A stretch of DNA of 64,000 nucleotides, taken from Budorcas taxicolor. Lineage: Eukaryota > Chordata > Mammalia > Artiodactyla > Bovidae. Each line of letters opens with the position of its first letter. Within the stretch, counting starts at the first letter, position 1. Shown here piece by piece: positions 43,440-55,042 of the stretch. The translations under genes and the position numbers were made by a program. The notes beneath the pieces were generated by a model, which did not search any database, was not told where the DNA came from, and was given only the letters and a program-made list of their open reading frames with translations. The stretch spans positions 21,022,001 to 21,086,000 of the forward strand of contig NC_068933.1 in the NCBI RefSeq assembly GCF_023091745.1, read 5' to 3'.

Positions 43440-44105
43440 ATCACTCTGACGTGGGAACAACCTAAGTATCCATTGATAGAACTAGTTGAATAGATAAAGA
43501 AGATGTGATGCATATCTTGTGTACAATGGAACCCTGAAAGTGAAAGTGAAAGTGAAGTTGCTCAGTCGTGTCTGACTCTTTGCGACCCCATGGACTGTAG
43601 TCTACCAGGCTCCTCCCTCCATGGGATTCTCCAGGTAAGAGTACTGGAGTGGGTTGCCATTTCCTTCTCCAGGGGATCTTCCCGACCCAGGGATCAAACC
43701 TTGGTCTCCTGTATTCCAGGCAGACACTTTAACCTCTGAGCCACCAGAAACAATTCAGCCATAAAAAGTGAAATTCTGCAATTGATGACAACATGGATGG
43801 ATCTTGAGGGTATTATGTTAAGTGAAACAGTCACATGGAGAAAGATAAATACCATGTGATTTTACTCAAAGGTGGCATTAAAAAAAAAACCGGTAAACAA
43901 AACAAAACAAAAACAAGTTCATAGACACAAAGGACAATTAGTGGCTACCAAAGGGGAAGGAGGATGGGGTGGGCAAAATGGTAAGGGGTCAATTTTATAC
44001 AATGGATGGAAACTAGATTTGTGGTGGTGAACCACTCTGTAATGCATATAGAACTTGGACTACGATGCTGCACACCTGGAACTTCTATAATAAACACATG
44101 TTAAT
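43440..44105 (+). mobile_element. L1 3' end, split by a SINE
   Basis: L1 ORF2/3' UTR blocks run gtgggaacaacctaagtatc, gaatagataaagaagatgtg and tgtacaatggaa. They resume after the SINE with caattcagccataaaaagtg and atggatggatcttgagggta, ending near tataataaacacatg. The joined halves match the normal L1 order. Confidence 0.88.
43535..43748 (-). mobile_element. Bov-tA SINE inside the L1 relic, with (GAAAGT)n tail
   Basis: The plus strand begins with three gaaagt units (reversed ACTTTC tail), then gttgctcagtcgtgtctgac, the body, and the reversed head ctctgagccaccag. It interrupts the conserved L1 motif tacaatggaatattattcag between its two halves. Confidence 0.93.
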
Positions 44106-44231
44106 GAATTGATCACTTCATATACTTACTGTTTGGGGACTAGTTTATTACCTTTCCCACAGAATCATAATTAGTAAATTTTCTCCCCTTGAAGTATCTG
44201 GGGAAGAGAAGTTTTCAGTTTCTAGCCCTTC

Positions 44232-44432
44232 TAGACTCTGATGCTGGGAGGGATTGAGGGCAGGAGGAGAAGGGGACAACAGAGGATGAGATGGCTGGAT
44301 GGCATCACTGACTCGATTCATGTGAGTCTGAGTGAACTCCGGGAGTTGGTGATGGACAGGGAGGCCTGGTGTGCTGCGATTCATGAGGTCGCATAGAGTC
44401 AGACACGACTGAGCAACTGAACTGAACTGAAT
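44232..44432 (+). mobile_element. BovB LINE, 3' end fragment
   Basis: Plus-strand BovB: actctgatgctgggagggat, ggagaaggggacaacagagg, tggcatcactgactcgattc, and the tail gcaactgaactgaactgaat. Confidence 0.95.
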
Positions 44433-44439
44433 CCTTCCT

Positions 44440-44900
44440 GGCTGTTCTCTGTTCCTGATTCCTTTCTACCCTTCATCCCTCAGTGTACTCACTCCCAAAT
44501 CCAATCTCCACCTTTCCCTGCTTCAGCCTGTGTCCTAGAAGGCTGACAGGTAGGGACTGTCTTGCCACCTGGATTCCAGTTGGATTGGCCAATGGTAAAC
44601 ATAGGCCGGTCAGAGGAGAGGATGAGCAAGACATTGGGATACGTTTTCCTGGTCATTATTTCATCTGGTTGTACTCCTGGCGGTGGCCATCACCTCTTGT
44701 TTTTTTGCAATACCTGTTGTTTGGTCCCTTTCTGGGGCTTCAGCACTCACTGGATTCCAGTAATATTATTTCTTCTCTTTAACTGTTTACTTCTGAAGGT
44801 AGCAGTGGCTTTATCCTCTTGGTCTCTGAGCACCACTGGTTCTGTTCATTCCCTTAGTACTGTCCTTGCCTCTGTAAGTATTCCTTTTAGATAAATCTTT
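44440..44900. repeat. Unresolved old interspersed repeat
   Basis: Parts (ggattccagttggattggcc followed by aatgg; atcctcttggtctctgagca) follow a widely dispersed mammalian repeat pattern that I cannot name. The 99- and 110-codon plus-strand frames across it are not supported as genes. Confidence 0.35.
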
Positions 44901-45029
44901 TGGATCATTGGAATTCTATCCTGTTTACTTGCAAAACTGACTGATTTACAAGTGCACTGAAGCATCATCTAAATAATGTATAGGCTTCCTATGTTTCTTT
45001 GTGTGATTTTTAATAACTGTTTATTCTGA

Positions 45030-45155
45030 TTATTGGAACACAAGCCACATGAAGGCAGGGATGATGGTTGCACCATTCATCATATTTCCAGCAAACAACA
45101 CTGCACCACACAGAAAAGAGATGATAAATATTAGTTAATGAGTGATTTCATCCAT
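45030..45155 (+). mobile_element. L2 3' end fragment
   Basis: gaacacaagccacatgaagg followed by cagggatgatgg and the closing gataaatattagttaatgag match the plus-orientation L2 end. Confidence 0.65.
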
Positions 45156-45380
45156 TCAATAAATATTTATTGTATTTAGTATATACTATGTGCACTAATT
45201 GACACTAGCAGTACTATAGGGGGTAGGCAGCAGGCTGTGTGGAAGGGGCCTCATGACCAAGGAATCAAGAGTTATGGTGAAACAGCTGGCTGTGGTTTGG
45301 AGTTACTTTGGATGGGTTGTCAAGGAGTGTATCTTTATGAAAGGTGAGGTAGGTTGACAGGTGAGGTTTTGAACTGACAT
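45156..45380 (-). mobile_element. L2 3' end, opposite orientation
   Basis: tccattcaataaatatttat followed by agtatatactatgtgcacta is the reversed L2 terminus. It lies back to back with the previous fragment, giving an L2 inverted pair. Confidence 0.6.
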
Positions 45381-45384
45381 TTTC

Positions 45385-45800
45385 CCTGGGAAGACAGACA
45401 AATGGCCAACAGGCACATGGAAAGATATTCAACATCACTAACTGTCAGGGAAATGCAAATCAAAATCACGAGATATCACCTCACGCTTGTAAGAATGCCT
45501 ATCACCGAAAAGACAAAATATAACAAATGTGGTTGAGGATGTGGAGAAAAGAGAAACTTTGAAAAGTGTTGATGGCTATATAAATAGCTACATTCACTAT
45601 GAAAAATAATAAGGAGTGGCTAAGACGGTAGATCTTATATGTTATCAGTAGACACCAGAAATGGTAATTATGTGAGGTGACAGAGGTGTTGACCAACTGT
45701 ATTGTGGTAAATGTCTCGAAACATATTTGTGTATCAAACCATCACACTGTACACCTTACACTTACACATATGTCAAGTATTTCACAATTAAGCTGGAGAA
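45385..45800 (+). mobile_element. L1 ORF2 3' fragment with internal deletion
   Basis: tggccaacaggcacatggaa, agatattcaacatcactaac, gggaaatgcaaatcaaaatc and acgagatatcacctcacgct are a strong L1 ORF2 block. About 800 bp that normally follow are missing before the 3' UTR (gttgaccaactgtattgtgg, atcacactgtacaccttaca). Confidence 0.85.
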
Positions 45801-46070
45801 ATATAAATTTAAAGCTAATGATTATCCATTTCTTTTACAGAAACCAATAGATTGGATGGTTCCTGACAGGAGTAAGGGAATACAACTGACAACATTAAGA
45901 ACCTTAGAAAGAAAAAGGAAGCTATCAACCAACCAAACAAAATCTGCAATAGGCAAGATACCGTGCTAAGCACTGATATTAAAAAAGTGTAAGAAATACA
46001 TGGCTAGTAACATGAACAACAACTAGTGTAAAAATGGCAAAGGTTATTATCAAATACTCTGTAAGTGACA

Positions 46071-46283
46071 TGGGCTTCCCTGTAGCTCAGACTGTACAGA
46101 AGCTGCCTGCAGTGCAGGAGACCTGGGTTTGATCCCCGGGTTGGGAAGATCCACTGGAAAAGGGAATGGCAACCCACTCTGGCATTCTTGCCTGGAGAAT
46201 CCCATGGACAGAGGAGCCTGGAGGGCTACAGTCCATGGTGTCGCACAGAGTCGGACACGACTGAGCGCCTGACACAGACGCTA
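46071..46283 (+). mobile_element. Bov-tA SINE with 12-bp duplication
   Basis: The copy is full length: head (tgggcttccctgtagctcag), B-box-like gggtttgatccc, body (ggcaacccactctggcattc) and tail (gtcggacacgactgagcgcc). Exact ctgtaagtgaca flanks it at 46059-46070 and 46284-46295. Confidence 0.96.
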
Positions 46284-46295
46284 CTGTAAGTGACA

Positions 46296-46929
46296 GAGGT
46301 GATGCGTGCTTAAAGAGTCTGAAGGAGGCAAGAACGCTGGAGAAATATTTGAGACAGAGGTAAAACTCAAGCTTGGCATTGGATTTAGACATACATACAG
46401 GAGAAGGACATCATCATTCATCATGAAAGTAAAAGCTCCAGGAAAGACCTCGAAGCTTAGATGCTGGTTTAGTTGCACAGAGAGTGAAAAAAAAAAAAAA
46501 AAAAACAAAACCAGAAGGGCAGGTACACAGAGACAGGAAAGTCACATGCCCTCAACTTAACTATGTATCATCATTCTTGAAGCAGACTGTGGAGGAATTA
46601 CTTTGTGGTAGGATTGACAAGTGTGCCTCAATTCTGTTTTTTTTTTTTTCCTGTCTTAATCCTAGCCATAATATTCTAGCTCCTCCTTAGGCAAGTGTAT
46701 CTTGTAATCTAGAACAGCAAAGAGAAGGAAGAACCAGAGGATGGAACCTGACTGGTGTTCAAGAAAATATGTAAGGTCAAAACAAGGAAACCAAGCTGAA
46801 GGGGTAGGCTTGAACATAAAGATAAGAAGGTCTAGAGTTAGCTTGCAGTGGATGCTGGCATGCTTTCCAGATCTTAACCTTTTACTTCTAGAAGTAGCAG
46901 TGCTTTTCTCATTTTGCACACGTGTATAC
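46296..46929. other. Unique DNA with poly(A) and poly(T) tracts
   Basis: An A run lies at 46487-46505 and a T run near 46639-46650. The frames crossing the A run are low-complexity artefacts. Confidence 0.5.
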
Positions 46930-47128
46930 ATGCTCAGTCAATCAGTCATGTCTGATTCCTTGCAGCCCACAAGGCTCTTCTGTCCATGGAATTTTCCAGG
47001 CAAGGATATTGGAGTGGGTTGCCACTTTCTACTCCAGGGGATCTTCCAGACCCAGAGATCGAACTTGTGTCTCCTGCGTCTCCTGCATAGGCAGGTGGAT
47101 TCCTTACCACTAGCGCCATCAGGGAAGC
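46930..47128 (-). mobile_element. Bov-tA SINE
   Basis: The reversed tail (gctcagtcaatcagtcatgt), body (ttccaggcaaggatattgga) and head (accactagcgccatcaggga) are present, with a small duplication (tctcctgcgtctcctgcat) in the head region. Confidence 0.92.
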
Positions 47129-47137
47129 ATATGTATA

Positions 47138-47649
47138 GTCAGGAGTCCCTTGAATGGGGTCTAATTTGAAACATGCTTCTGGTTCTCTTTAGAGAAAGGA
47201 TACTCTATAAACCCTAGTTACCACTTCAGCATGGTTTTTGAGCTTGCCAAGACCTGTGGGTTTCTGTATCTCCTGAGAGATCCTGAACTTGAGGTAACAT
47301 GCTTCCCAAACTAGTCATAAGCAACCCAACCAGCCCAAGGCCTTCCAAGGTTGGAGATAAAATTTAAACCAGTGCCAGAGTTGGAATAAAAGCCTGAATA
47401 TGCTGAGCATCATAAACTCTCCAATCCACAATATTGTTGCAGGCTCTGCAAAATGGTATCTAATTTCATCGTATGTCTTACCTCAGTGACAGTGATGTAA
47501 GGCCCGACCAGAATGAAAGGTAGAGCAGATTTTAGAACTAGATAGAGAAAATGCTTCATTGTATTTAGGGCATATATCACAAGGGTGGTCTAAGTATTGA
47601 TAATGCATCAGTTTATTTTATAATAAATAAAAATGCTTAGAGGTGATGG
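47138..47649. other. Unique DNA
   Basis: Nothing recognised. Confidence 0.5.
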
Positions 47650-47790
47650 AGTACTTTTCATCTGGAGAGCATTTTATGAACATTGACTAATTTATCATTA
47701 TTTACAAGCCAATTAATTTTCACTACCCTGAGGTAGAAATTGTAATTATGCCAGAGTAGCAGATGGGAAAAAAGAAATTGGGGAGAGAAT
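47650..47790 (-). mobile_element. MIR fragment (probable)
   Basis: ttaattttcactaccctgag followed by gtagaaattgtaattatgcc resembles the reversed MIR/L2 tail with its ccctgaggtaggt motif. Confidence 0.5.
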
Positions 47791-47939
47791 ATAAAAGAAG
47801 CATGGGTTTGATAGTCCTGAAATACATGGATATTTACTATTCAATTTAAATACCATACAAGAAAATTTATAATGGATATTTTGGTAAGATACTATTTCAG
47901 AGACAGATCACTCACACACTCTCATCTTCCCTTTCTCCT

Positions 47940-49110
47940 TCACTTATTTATGAATTTGCTCATTTCATCCCTTTGACAAATGTTTATTTAGCATTGTGGT
48001 AGGTACTAAAAATAAAACCTTAGCTAAGATATATTAGCAGTTCTTAAGAAGCCCACAGTCTTTTAAACAAGTGTGCAAGCAAACAGTGGCCCAGTGGTGT
48101 TATAAGGCCTGGAGGAAGGCTCGGCAACCCACAGCAGTATTCTTGCCTGGAGAATCCCTTGGACAGAGGAGACTGGAGGGCTACCATCCATGGGGTTACA
48201 GAGTTGGACATGACTGAAGCGACAGCCTGCACACACAGTGTTACAGGGACCATCAGATAAATAAGAAATGAGTTACCAGATTGAACTAGAAGGTTGAGGA
48301 CAGTAAGAGCTTCCCAAGTAAAGATGGTGTGTCTACTGAGTTTTGAGAGATGACATATTTATTATACAGATATGGTGGCAAGGTAGCCAGAAGAGAAGAA
48401 ACATTATGCTTGAAAATTCAGATGTAGGAAAGAGCACACATTTTAAAGGGACTCAAATGATTCCTAAGGGCTATAATACAAGTATAGGTTGAAGGTGCAG
48501 GAGGATGTAAAATTAGAAGGTAGACAGCAACAAGATCATTATAGCACGTGAGTTAGACATTAACATAAAGGCCCGTATTATCATTTCAGAGTCTTTCAGA
48601 AATTCTGGTCCAGTAGTCTAAAGCAGGATCTGGGAATCTATGCTTTAAACAAAATGCCCCGATTCTTCAGATACAGGCGATCTTTGGTTATGTTTTGAGA
48701 CGTTGATTAGGTGATGGTGAGTTATTGAAGGAACTTCTATAAGAAAACTCAATTAAATTTCTGTTTTAGAATGAAAATTCTGGTAACAATTTGGAAGGTA
48801 GATTATGAGAAGCTGGAAATGAGGCAGTTGGGAGGGAGACTGAAATTGACTCCAGCTGTTCAAGAAGAGAGGGAAGTTTGACCTCTCTAGATGAGAGGGT
48901 TTAGCAAGGAGAGCTTAATTCTAGGGGTATTTGGGAAGAGGACTAGGAATTGATACAAGGTGAAGGGATGGGGACAGAAGAGTTTGAGATTACTCCTAAG
49001 TTTTTAAAATAAGGTGATACAATGATTCTGGAAGGACAAAACATTTCCACTTCCATTTACTGTCTCTTATGTCTGTGCTTGAAGAAAACAAATTTGTGCT
49101 TAAAACAGAT
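47940..49110 (-). mobile_element. L2 relic, interrupted by a Bov-A
   Basis: It starts as a reversed L2 terminus (tgacaaatgtttatttagca, ttgtggtaggtacta). After the Bov-A at 48106-48238 it continues with diverged L2-like blocks (gtgatggtgagttattgaag; agtttgagattactcctaag). The far part is weak. Confidence 0.55.
48106..48238 (+). mobile_element. Bov-A SINE monomer
   Basis: Body (ggcaacccacagcagtattc, ttgcctggagaatccc) and tail (ggttacagagttggacatga, ctgaagcgac) are present with no tRNA head. Confidence 0.9.
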
Positions 49111-49119
49111 GGGCTTTTG

Positions 49120-49740
49120 GTTTGAAAGGTACATGCACCCCAATGTTCATTGCATCACTGCTTATAATAGCCAAGACATGGAAGCAATCTAAATGTCCAT
49201 CAACAGAGGAATGGACATATAAACAATGGGATGGTACATATATTCAATGATGGTACATATATACGATGGAATATTACTCAGCCATTAAAAAGGATGAACC
49301 ATGCCATTTACAGCAACATGGATGGACCAGAGGTTTTCATACTGAGTGAAGTTACTCAGATAGAGAAAAAGAAATACCACATGACATCCCTTATATGAGG
49401 GATCTGAAAAGAAATTGTACAGATTAACATGTCTACAAAACAGAAAACAGACTCACAGACTTAGAAAATAAACTTATGGTTGCTGGGGGGGAAAGGATGG
49501 GAGGAAGGGACAGTTAGGGAGCTGGGGATCGACATGTCCACACTGGTATATTTAAATGGATAACCAACGAAGTCCTACTGTATAGCACAGGGAACTCTGC
49601 TCAGTGTTATGTGGCAACCTGGATGGGAGAGGAGTTTGAGGGAGAATGAATACATGTATATATATGGCCAAGTCCCTTTGCTGTCCACCTGAAACTATCA
49701 CAACATCGTTAATCAGCTATACTCCAATATAAGATAAAAA
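49120..49740 (+). mobile_element. L1 ORF2 end and 3' UTR
   Basis: tacatgcaccccaatgttca, ataatagccaagacatggaa, taaatgtccatcaacagagg, acgatggaatattactcagc and the 3' UTR (cctactgtatagcacaggga, actccaatataagataaaaa) are in order. A short internal repeat (gatggtacatatat near 49,233 and 49,248) is a local duplication. Confidence 0.95.
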
Positions 49741-49744
49741 GTTT

Positions 49745-49746
<2 letters not shown>

Positions 49747-49781
<35 letters not shown>
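49747..49781. repeat. (CA)n microsatellite at the L1 tail
   Basis: About 17 CA units directly follow the L1 tail aaaaagtttcat, a usual place for microsatellites to arise. Confidence 0.95.
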
Positions 49782-49783
<2 letters not shown>

Positions 49784-49899
49784 CGGATCTACACAAAATG
49801 GATGAGTTCATGATCTGTGTGGGGGAGAATCAGTGGCTACAATGGGCTGTAATCCCACCATTTGAATAATAAGAAAGATGAAGTCATTTTATTTGTTGG

Positions 49900-50270
49900 A
49901 TTGTAAAAGGAAGACACCATAGTCTGGGAGACCAGTTAGTTGGCTGTTAGGATTATCAGTGAGGCTATGACTATCACTATCATAATAAACAATGTAAGAG
50001 GGGTCAGATGTTAAACATACTTCAGAAGAAAAACGGACAGGATTTTATGACTAAAGATGGTTGGTGGGGGAGATAAAAGAGACAATTAATATCTCAAACC
50101 AGAATTGGAAAGAAGTTGAAGTTGATGATGAACTTCATTGCCAAATGAAGAGTAATTGACAAAGAGGAGGATGGGATAAAGGGTGGGTGAGCAGCTGGCT
50201 TTAATTTTTGGTTTCAATAATGACATTGAGCTAATAGTGGGATATTCAAGGGAATGAAGACCCAATGGGC
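49900..50270 (-). mobile_element. L2 relic
   Basis: gtctgggagaccagttagtt followed by ggctgttaggattatcagtg matches the reversed L2 coding block. The rest is diverged. Confidence 0.55.
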
Positions 50271-52532
50271 ATTTGAAGCTACTGAACTGGATCTCACGCT
50301 GGCCTCAGCCCCTAACCATGGCACTGCTTCAGGATGGGGAGCTAGAATTACCCCCAGTGACTGGACAGTGGCCGGCTTGTCTGTGGCTTTGTCAGAGGAC
50401 ACAGCTATTTAAAGCACTGGAATATTCAATTGCTGAAATAAGAATAATGCAGAATATTAATCAAGGATATGCATGTAATATTTTTGGAGGTGAATCATTT
50501 CTTGTTTTCATATAGAAAGTCTGCAACTCAGAGTTCTTTTTCTTTTGTATTCCATCAGCAGCAGTAACTGAATAACTGTCTTCAAAAAGATCCTGTGAGT
50601 TCAGATGAGTTCTTCAAGGCGAAAGTTATCCTCAAACCTACAGGGATAAACCTCAAATGATTTCCTGTTTCAAATAAAAGAAAGGCTTATCTAAGTACAG
50701 GTCTTTTAGAGTGGACTTACGTAAGAATATAAATATAGTTTTAACTACTATTATCATTTTTTTGCTTAAAATTCATATTCATCCTAATGCTAAGTTAACT
50801 CATCTGTCCTATATAGATTAAAAATGATAAAGAATTGTTGCCAGAATCAAATTACTGACTAGGGGACTTACTACAAGCAGTTATAGGAAAGGCTATTTCA
50901 TAGTTACCTTATGTATCTTTTTTCCAGAAGGAAACTTGCTCCATTCTCAACCAGGTGAAATATTTACAGTGCAAATGCATTGGTACTGTGGGTCTGCTAG
51001 TGATAAACTCTTCTCTAGTGAATTCCAATTATTCTTTTCCAGGCTATTTTGAAAGACATGTAAATCTGTTTCATGGTCTCCATGTTTTAAAAGTGATCTC
51101 CACCAATTTATTTCAATCCAAATCAAGACTTTTTGACCTGAATGTGCTGGGTGCTATAACTTGAGCTGTTTCAGAAGTCAAGGGACATAATTGTGAAGAC
51201 TTTGCTTAGTCGATGAAAACAAATTAGTGTGGATTTTAAAAATCAGTAGTTTTCTGTCTAAAGAATTTCAATGAATAAGTCAGGAAAGGAATTTCTAAAA
51301 ACATGTACCAGCTGAGCAAGTGTTACATGCTTGCTCTCTGATGACACCTTTACCCCTAAACTGCAATGGAAAAGCAATTTATTGATAAGCATCCATAGAT
51401 TACTGTCTATGATCATGATCTTGAAACCAGAGCACACTTCTTTATGTGTATTAATTTTGTTGAATGAAAGAATGGGTGAATGAATGAAACTCCCCCATTT
51501 CTTAAAGAATTTATTTAAACTCTTTTAAATTTTATTCTGCTACTTATATATTTCCCCTAAATTAGTGAGAAAGCAATAATGATAAGAATCCTTATTTTAT
51601 ATTTCATATCAGTACATGATCTCATTTTTACATTAACTAGGTGTGAGATACTCAATGGTACAAATACCCCTCCAGTGAATTTGGGTTTCAGATATTTTCC
51701 ATATGCCTCACAGCAATCTTAATTCAGACTGATTATAAATGTGCACTCCAGCATTAATCATTAGGCCATTAATCTTAATAACTTTGATGTGTTGTTACTG
51801 CATGTCAAGTAGATAACAAATGGTGAAGATCACTTAATACAGAATAGCATGCTGCTCATCGTGTCTTGTGGGCTCTGCCTCACTTCATCTTATGGTCATG
51901 AATTCATGCTGGAGGTTCTCATCATTTGAAAGAGAAAGAAATGATGGGTTACCATTATTTGTCTACTTGTAACCATATGAGCAATGATAAATTTTAATAG
52001 GATCATACTTGGTATACTAGCTAAATAAAAGGAATAAAACTGGTTGGAAATAACCTGTCGATAACTCTTGCTTAGACTCAAAAGCTGTCACAGTTGAGAA
52101 TGTTTGCAATATTCCTGGACACAGACAACTACAAAGCAATGTGCTAAGTATGACAAGAAATATAAACTACAGCAAACTCCTTCATACTCTTGAGGTATTT
52201 ATTCTGCTTCTATATAAACTTTAATTTTGGTGATGGCTGGTTTTCTTATCTTGGGTCCCTGGGTGATCCTCAGGGATCTGTAAAATCTTGAACTTGTGTG
52301 CAAAATTTTGTTTACATATAAAAACATGTTTCTGAGATGAGGACAAAGTGTTCTTAATTCACCAAACTTTTCTTAATTCGCTTAAGTGTTTTTAATTTCA
52401 AAGGGGTTGATAACTACTGAATTAGATATATCATTTCCTTCATAAAACACAGGAAATGATTCTTTCATGCTGAATATATAAATATGAATCTAAACTAATT
52501 AAAATAACAAATGCAAGAATCTTCTGTTGAAT
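50271..52532. other. Unique AT-rich DNA, 2.3 kb
   Basis: This is the longest stretch without a recognised repeat. Frames are short (the longest are about 70-80 codons) and resemble no known protein. Confidence 0.5.
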
Positions 52533-52545
52533 AACACTTCTGTCA

Positions 52546-52757
52546 GGGCTTCATAGGGGGCTCAGTGGTAAAGAACTCTCTTGCAATGCAGGAGACATGG
52601 GTTCAACCCCTGAGTCGGGAAGATCCCCTGGAGAAGGAAATGGCAACCCACTCCAGTATTCTTGCCTGGAGAATCACGTGGACAGAGGAGCCCGGTGGGC
52701 TATAGTCTATGGGGTCGCAAAGAGTCGGACATGACTTAATGACTGAGAACTCAAAGC
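52546..52757 (+). mobile_element. Bov-tA SINE with target-site duplication
   Basis: The copy is full length from gggcttcataggggg to tgacttaatgactgag. Flanks aacacttctgtca (52533-52545) and aacactctgtca (52758-52769) agree except for one base gap. Confidence 0.93.
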
Positions 52758-52769
52758 AACACTCTGTCA

Positions 52770-53285
52770 AAGTAATAAAAAAAATTCACAACCTCAATTT
52801 TCTTTCCAGTTATATCCATCAGTTGTTATGTGCGTATTGTTCTGGTTGGAGCAATCACTATAGAGTTTCAAAAATCTGTTACTTATTTCCATACAAAGTT
52901 TACAGTACCCTAACCACATTATCGATTTGATTCACAATCAGTTGAAACATTTCATGTTTTAGTTCAAAGATCTCAACTCAAGTTAAACTGGCGCAAAGAA
53001 TTTGCTTTATTTTCAAAATCATTAAAAAAAAAATCACTTCACACCTGTTTATATATATAAAGTGATGGGTGGAGAACACAAAATCTTGAATTGAGATATG
53101 GATGCTGGACAGTTATGTAAGTTTGCTCATTAGCTAAGTAATATGCTTCTGCACAGCCCTCTTCTATCCTATACTACTCGATGTATTACTTTAGAGAAAC
53201 TGCATCTCACGTGAGTCATTACTTCTCTGTGTCTCTTATAATAGTTGAAATGATGACGTTGAATTCAGGAAGACAACGGTCTACT
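52770..53285. other. Unique AT-rich DNA
   Basis: Nothing recognised. Confidence 0.5.
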
Positions 53286-53665
53286 GTAGTCCTCAAGTAA
53301 TAAGATGACTGGAAGAATGGTACTGATGAACCTATCTGCAGGGTAGGAATAGAATTGTAGATGTAGAGAGTGCCCTTGTGGACACAGTGGTTGAAGGAGA
53401 GGGTGGGATGAATTGAGAGAGTAGTGTTGAAATACATACACTACCATGTATAAAATAGACAGCTAGTGGGAAGTTTCTGTACTGCACAAGGAGCCCAGCT
53501 CAGTGCTCTGTGATGACCTAGAAGGGGTCCGATGGGGCGTGAGGCGGACGCTCAAGAGGGAAGGGCTATATGTATACTTAGAACTGATTCATGTTGTTGT
53601 ACAGCAGAAAATAACACAACATTGTAAAGCAATTATACTACAATTAAAAAAATTTAAAACTTAGA
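53286..53665 (+). mobile_element. L1 3' UTR fragment
   Basis: ataaaatagacagctagtgg, aaggagcccagctcagtgct, ttgttgtacagcagaaaata and agcaattatactacaattaa are the same L1 3' end seen at 40.6-40.9 kb. Confidence 0.85.
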
Positions 53666-54372
53666 TTGAAAAAAGAAAGAAAGAACAACCAAAAGACAAT
53701 TGGCCGTAAAATTTAAAAAAAACAAAAACAAAAAAACCTTCCTTTGGTTTTAAAATTAGTTCTGATTAATTCCCAAGTAGAATTCTTAAAAACATTTTTA
53801 GCAATGGTAACTACATTATAATAAATATGTAGATACTCCCTAGGTTTTACTTTTAAAGTATTTATTGCATATGCAAATACAATGTTTTGTTTCAAGGAAA
53901 ATTACCTTAAAAATGTTATGAAGGAGTGCCATAGCATTGCAAATGTTTGGGGATGACTTCCTCTGGTTAAATAATGATGGTAAATATAAAGAGATACAAT
54001 TAGATCAGAGCTTGGAAATTGCTAGGCTAGGGAGAGCAGAGAAGAGAAGAGAATAAAGTACCTGCCCAGAGGAAGGAAAATGCCAGGCATCTCAAAATGA
54101 TAATACATTTCCTTTGAGCTGTTTGTGTAGAAAAGTAAGAAACAATAATTTTGGAAATTAGGTTGAGATCAGGCTGTAAAGTCTAATTCCAAATCTTCTG
54201 GGCATTTTGTAGCTGCCGAGGTTAAGACTGTTTTTATTTTATTTTTTCCTTTGACCCCTACTAACATTTTGTATCTGTATTATTCATAAACATTTATTAT
54301 TTATAGCTTTTGCCATCAGCTATCTTTTCATATCTGTTTGTTATTTCTCCAACTAGATTGTAAGTGTTTTTA
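53666..54372. other. Unique AT-rich DNA
   Basis: A-rich runs at 53,713-53,735 are present; nothing else is recognised. Confidence 0.5.
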
Positions 54373-54379
54373 AAAAGAG

Positions 54380-54648
54380 TTCAGTTCAGTTCAGTTCAGT
54401 CGCTCAGTCGTGCCTGACTCTTTGCGACCCCATGAATCACAGCACGCCAGGCCTCCCTGTCCATCGCCATCTCCCGGAGTTTACTCAGACTCATGTCCAT
54501 CGAGTCCGTGATGCCATCCAGCCATCTCATCCTCAGTCGTCCCCTTCTCCTCCTGCCCCCAATCCCTCCCAGCATCAGAGTCTTTTCCAATGAGTCAACT
54601 CTTCGCATGAGGTGGCCAAAGTACTGGAGTTTCAGCTTCAGTCCCTCC
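54380..54648 (-). mobile_element. BovB LINE, 3' end fragment with 7-bp duplication
   Basis: Tail repeats (ttcagttcagttcagttcag) lead into the C-terminal coding block ending at cttcagtccctcc. aaaagag lies at 54373-54379 and 54649-54655. On the minus strand the C-terminus is open to KSQARLSD. Confidence 0.94.
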
Positions 54649-54859
54649 AAAAGAGCCCCTTTTATCTTTATTTGCGAGCCATGTGGCACCCAGAATTTGG
54701 GGCATATTATAGTTAACCGAACAAAAATATGTGACTAGAAAACTGCCTTGTACTTCTGAAAAGTTATTCCTGTTGTGGAGTCAATCTCTATAGCACAATC
54801 TCTGTCTTACTCTTCAAATCATATGCAGGAACAAGTAAGGTATTACATGGCATAGGAGA

Positions 54860-54975
54860 GGGATTATTGGCTTAGATTTATACTCAGGGTTCTAACTCCT
54901 GTTATATTACTGGCTTTCTTTGGGACCTAGGCTGCCTGGATTTCTGCTGCCTCATTTTAAAAATTGGGTTGTTAT
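54860..54975 (+). mobile_element. MIR fragment (probable)
   Basis: ttctttgggacctaggctgc, then tgcctcattttaaaaattgg, follows the MIR order (donor-like gggcaag segment, then cctcatctgtaaaatggg) at high divergence. Confidence 0.45.
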
Positions 54976-54984
54976 TATTACCTG

Positions 54985-55042
54985 TCTTTTTTTATTCTTA
55001 CTTTACAATATTGTATTGATTTTGCCATACATTGACATACCT
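54985..55042 (-). mobile_element. L1 3' terminal fragment
   Basis: ttacaatattgtattgattt followed by tgccatacattgacata is the reversed extreme 3' UTR of the artiodactyl L1, as at 16.69-16.73 kb. No duplication is obvious. Confidence 0.75.

Noticed and set aside
46281..46690. Frames crossing the poly(A) run at 46,487-46,505
   Set aside because: The poly-Lys or poly-Phe stretches come from the homopolymer, so these are low-complexity artefacts.
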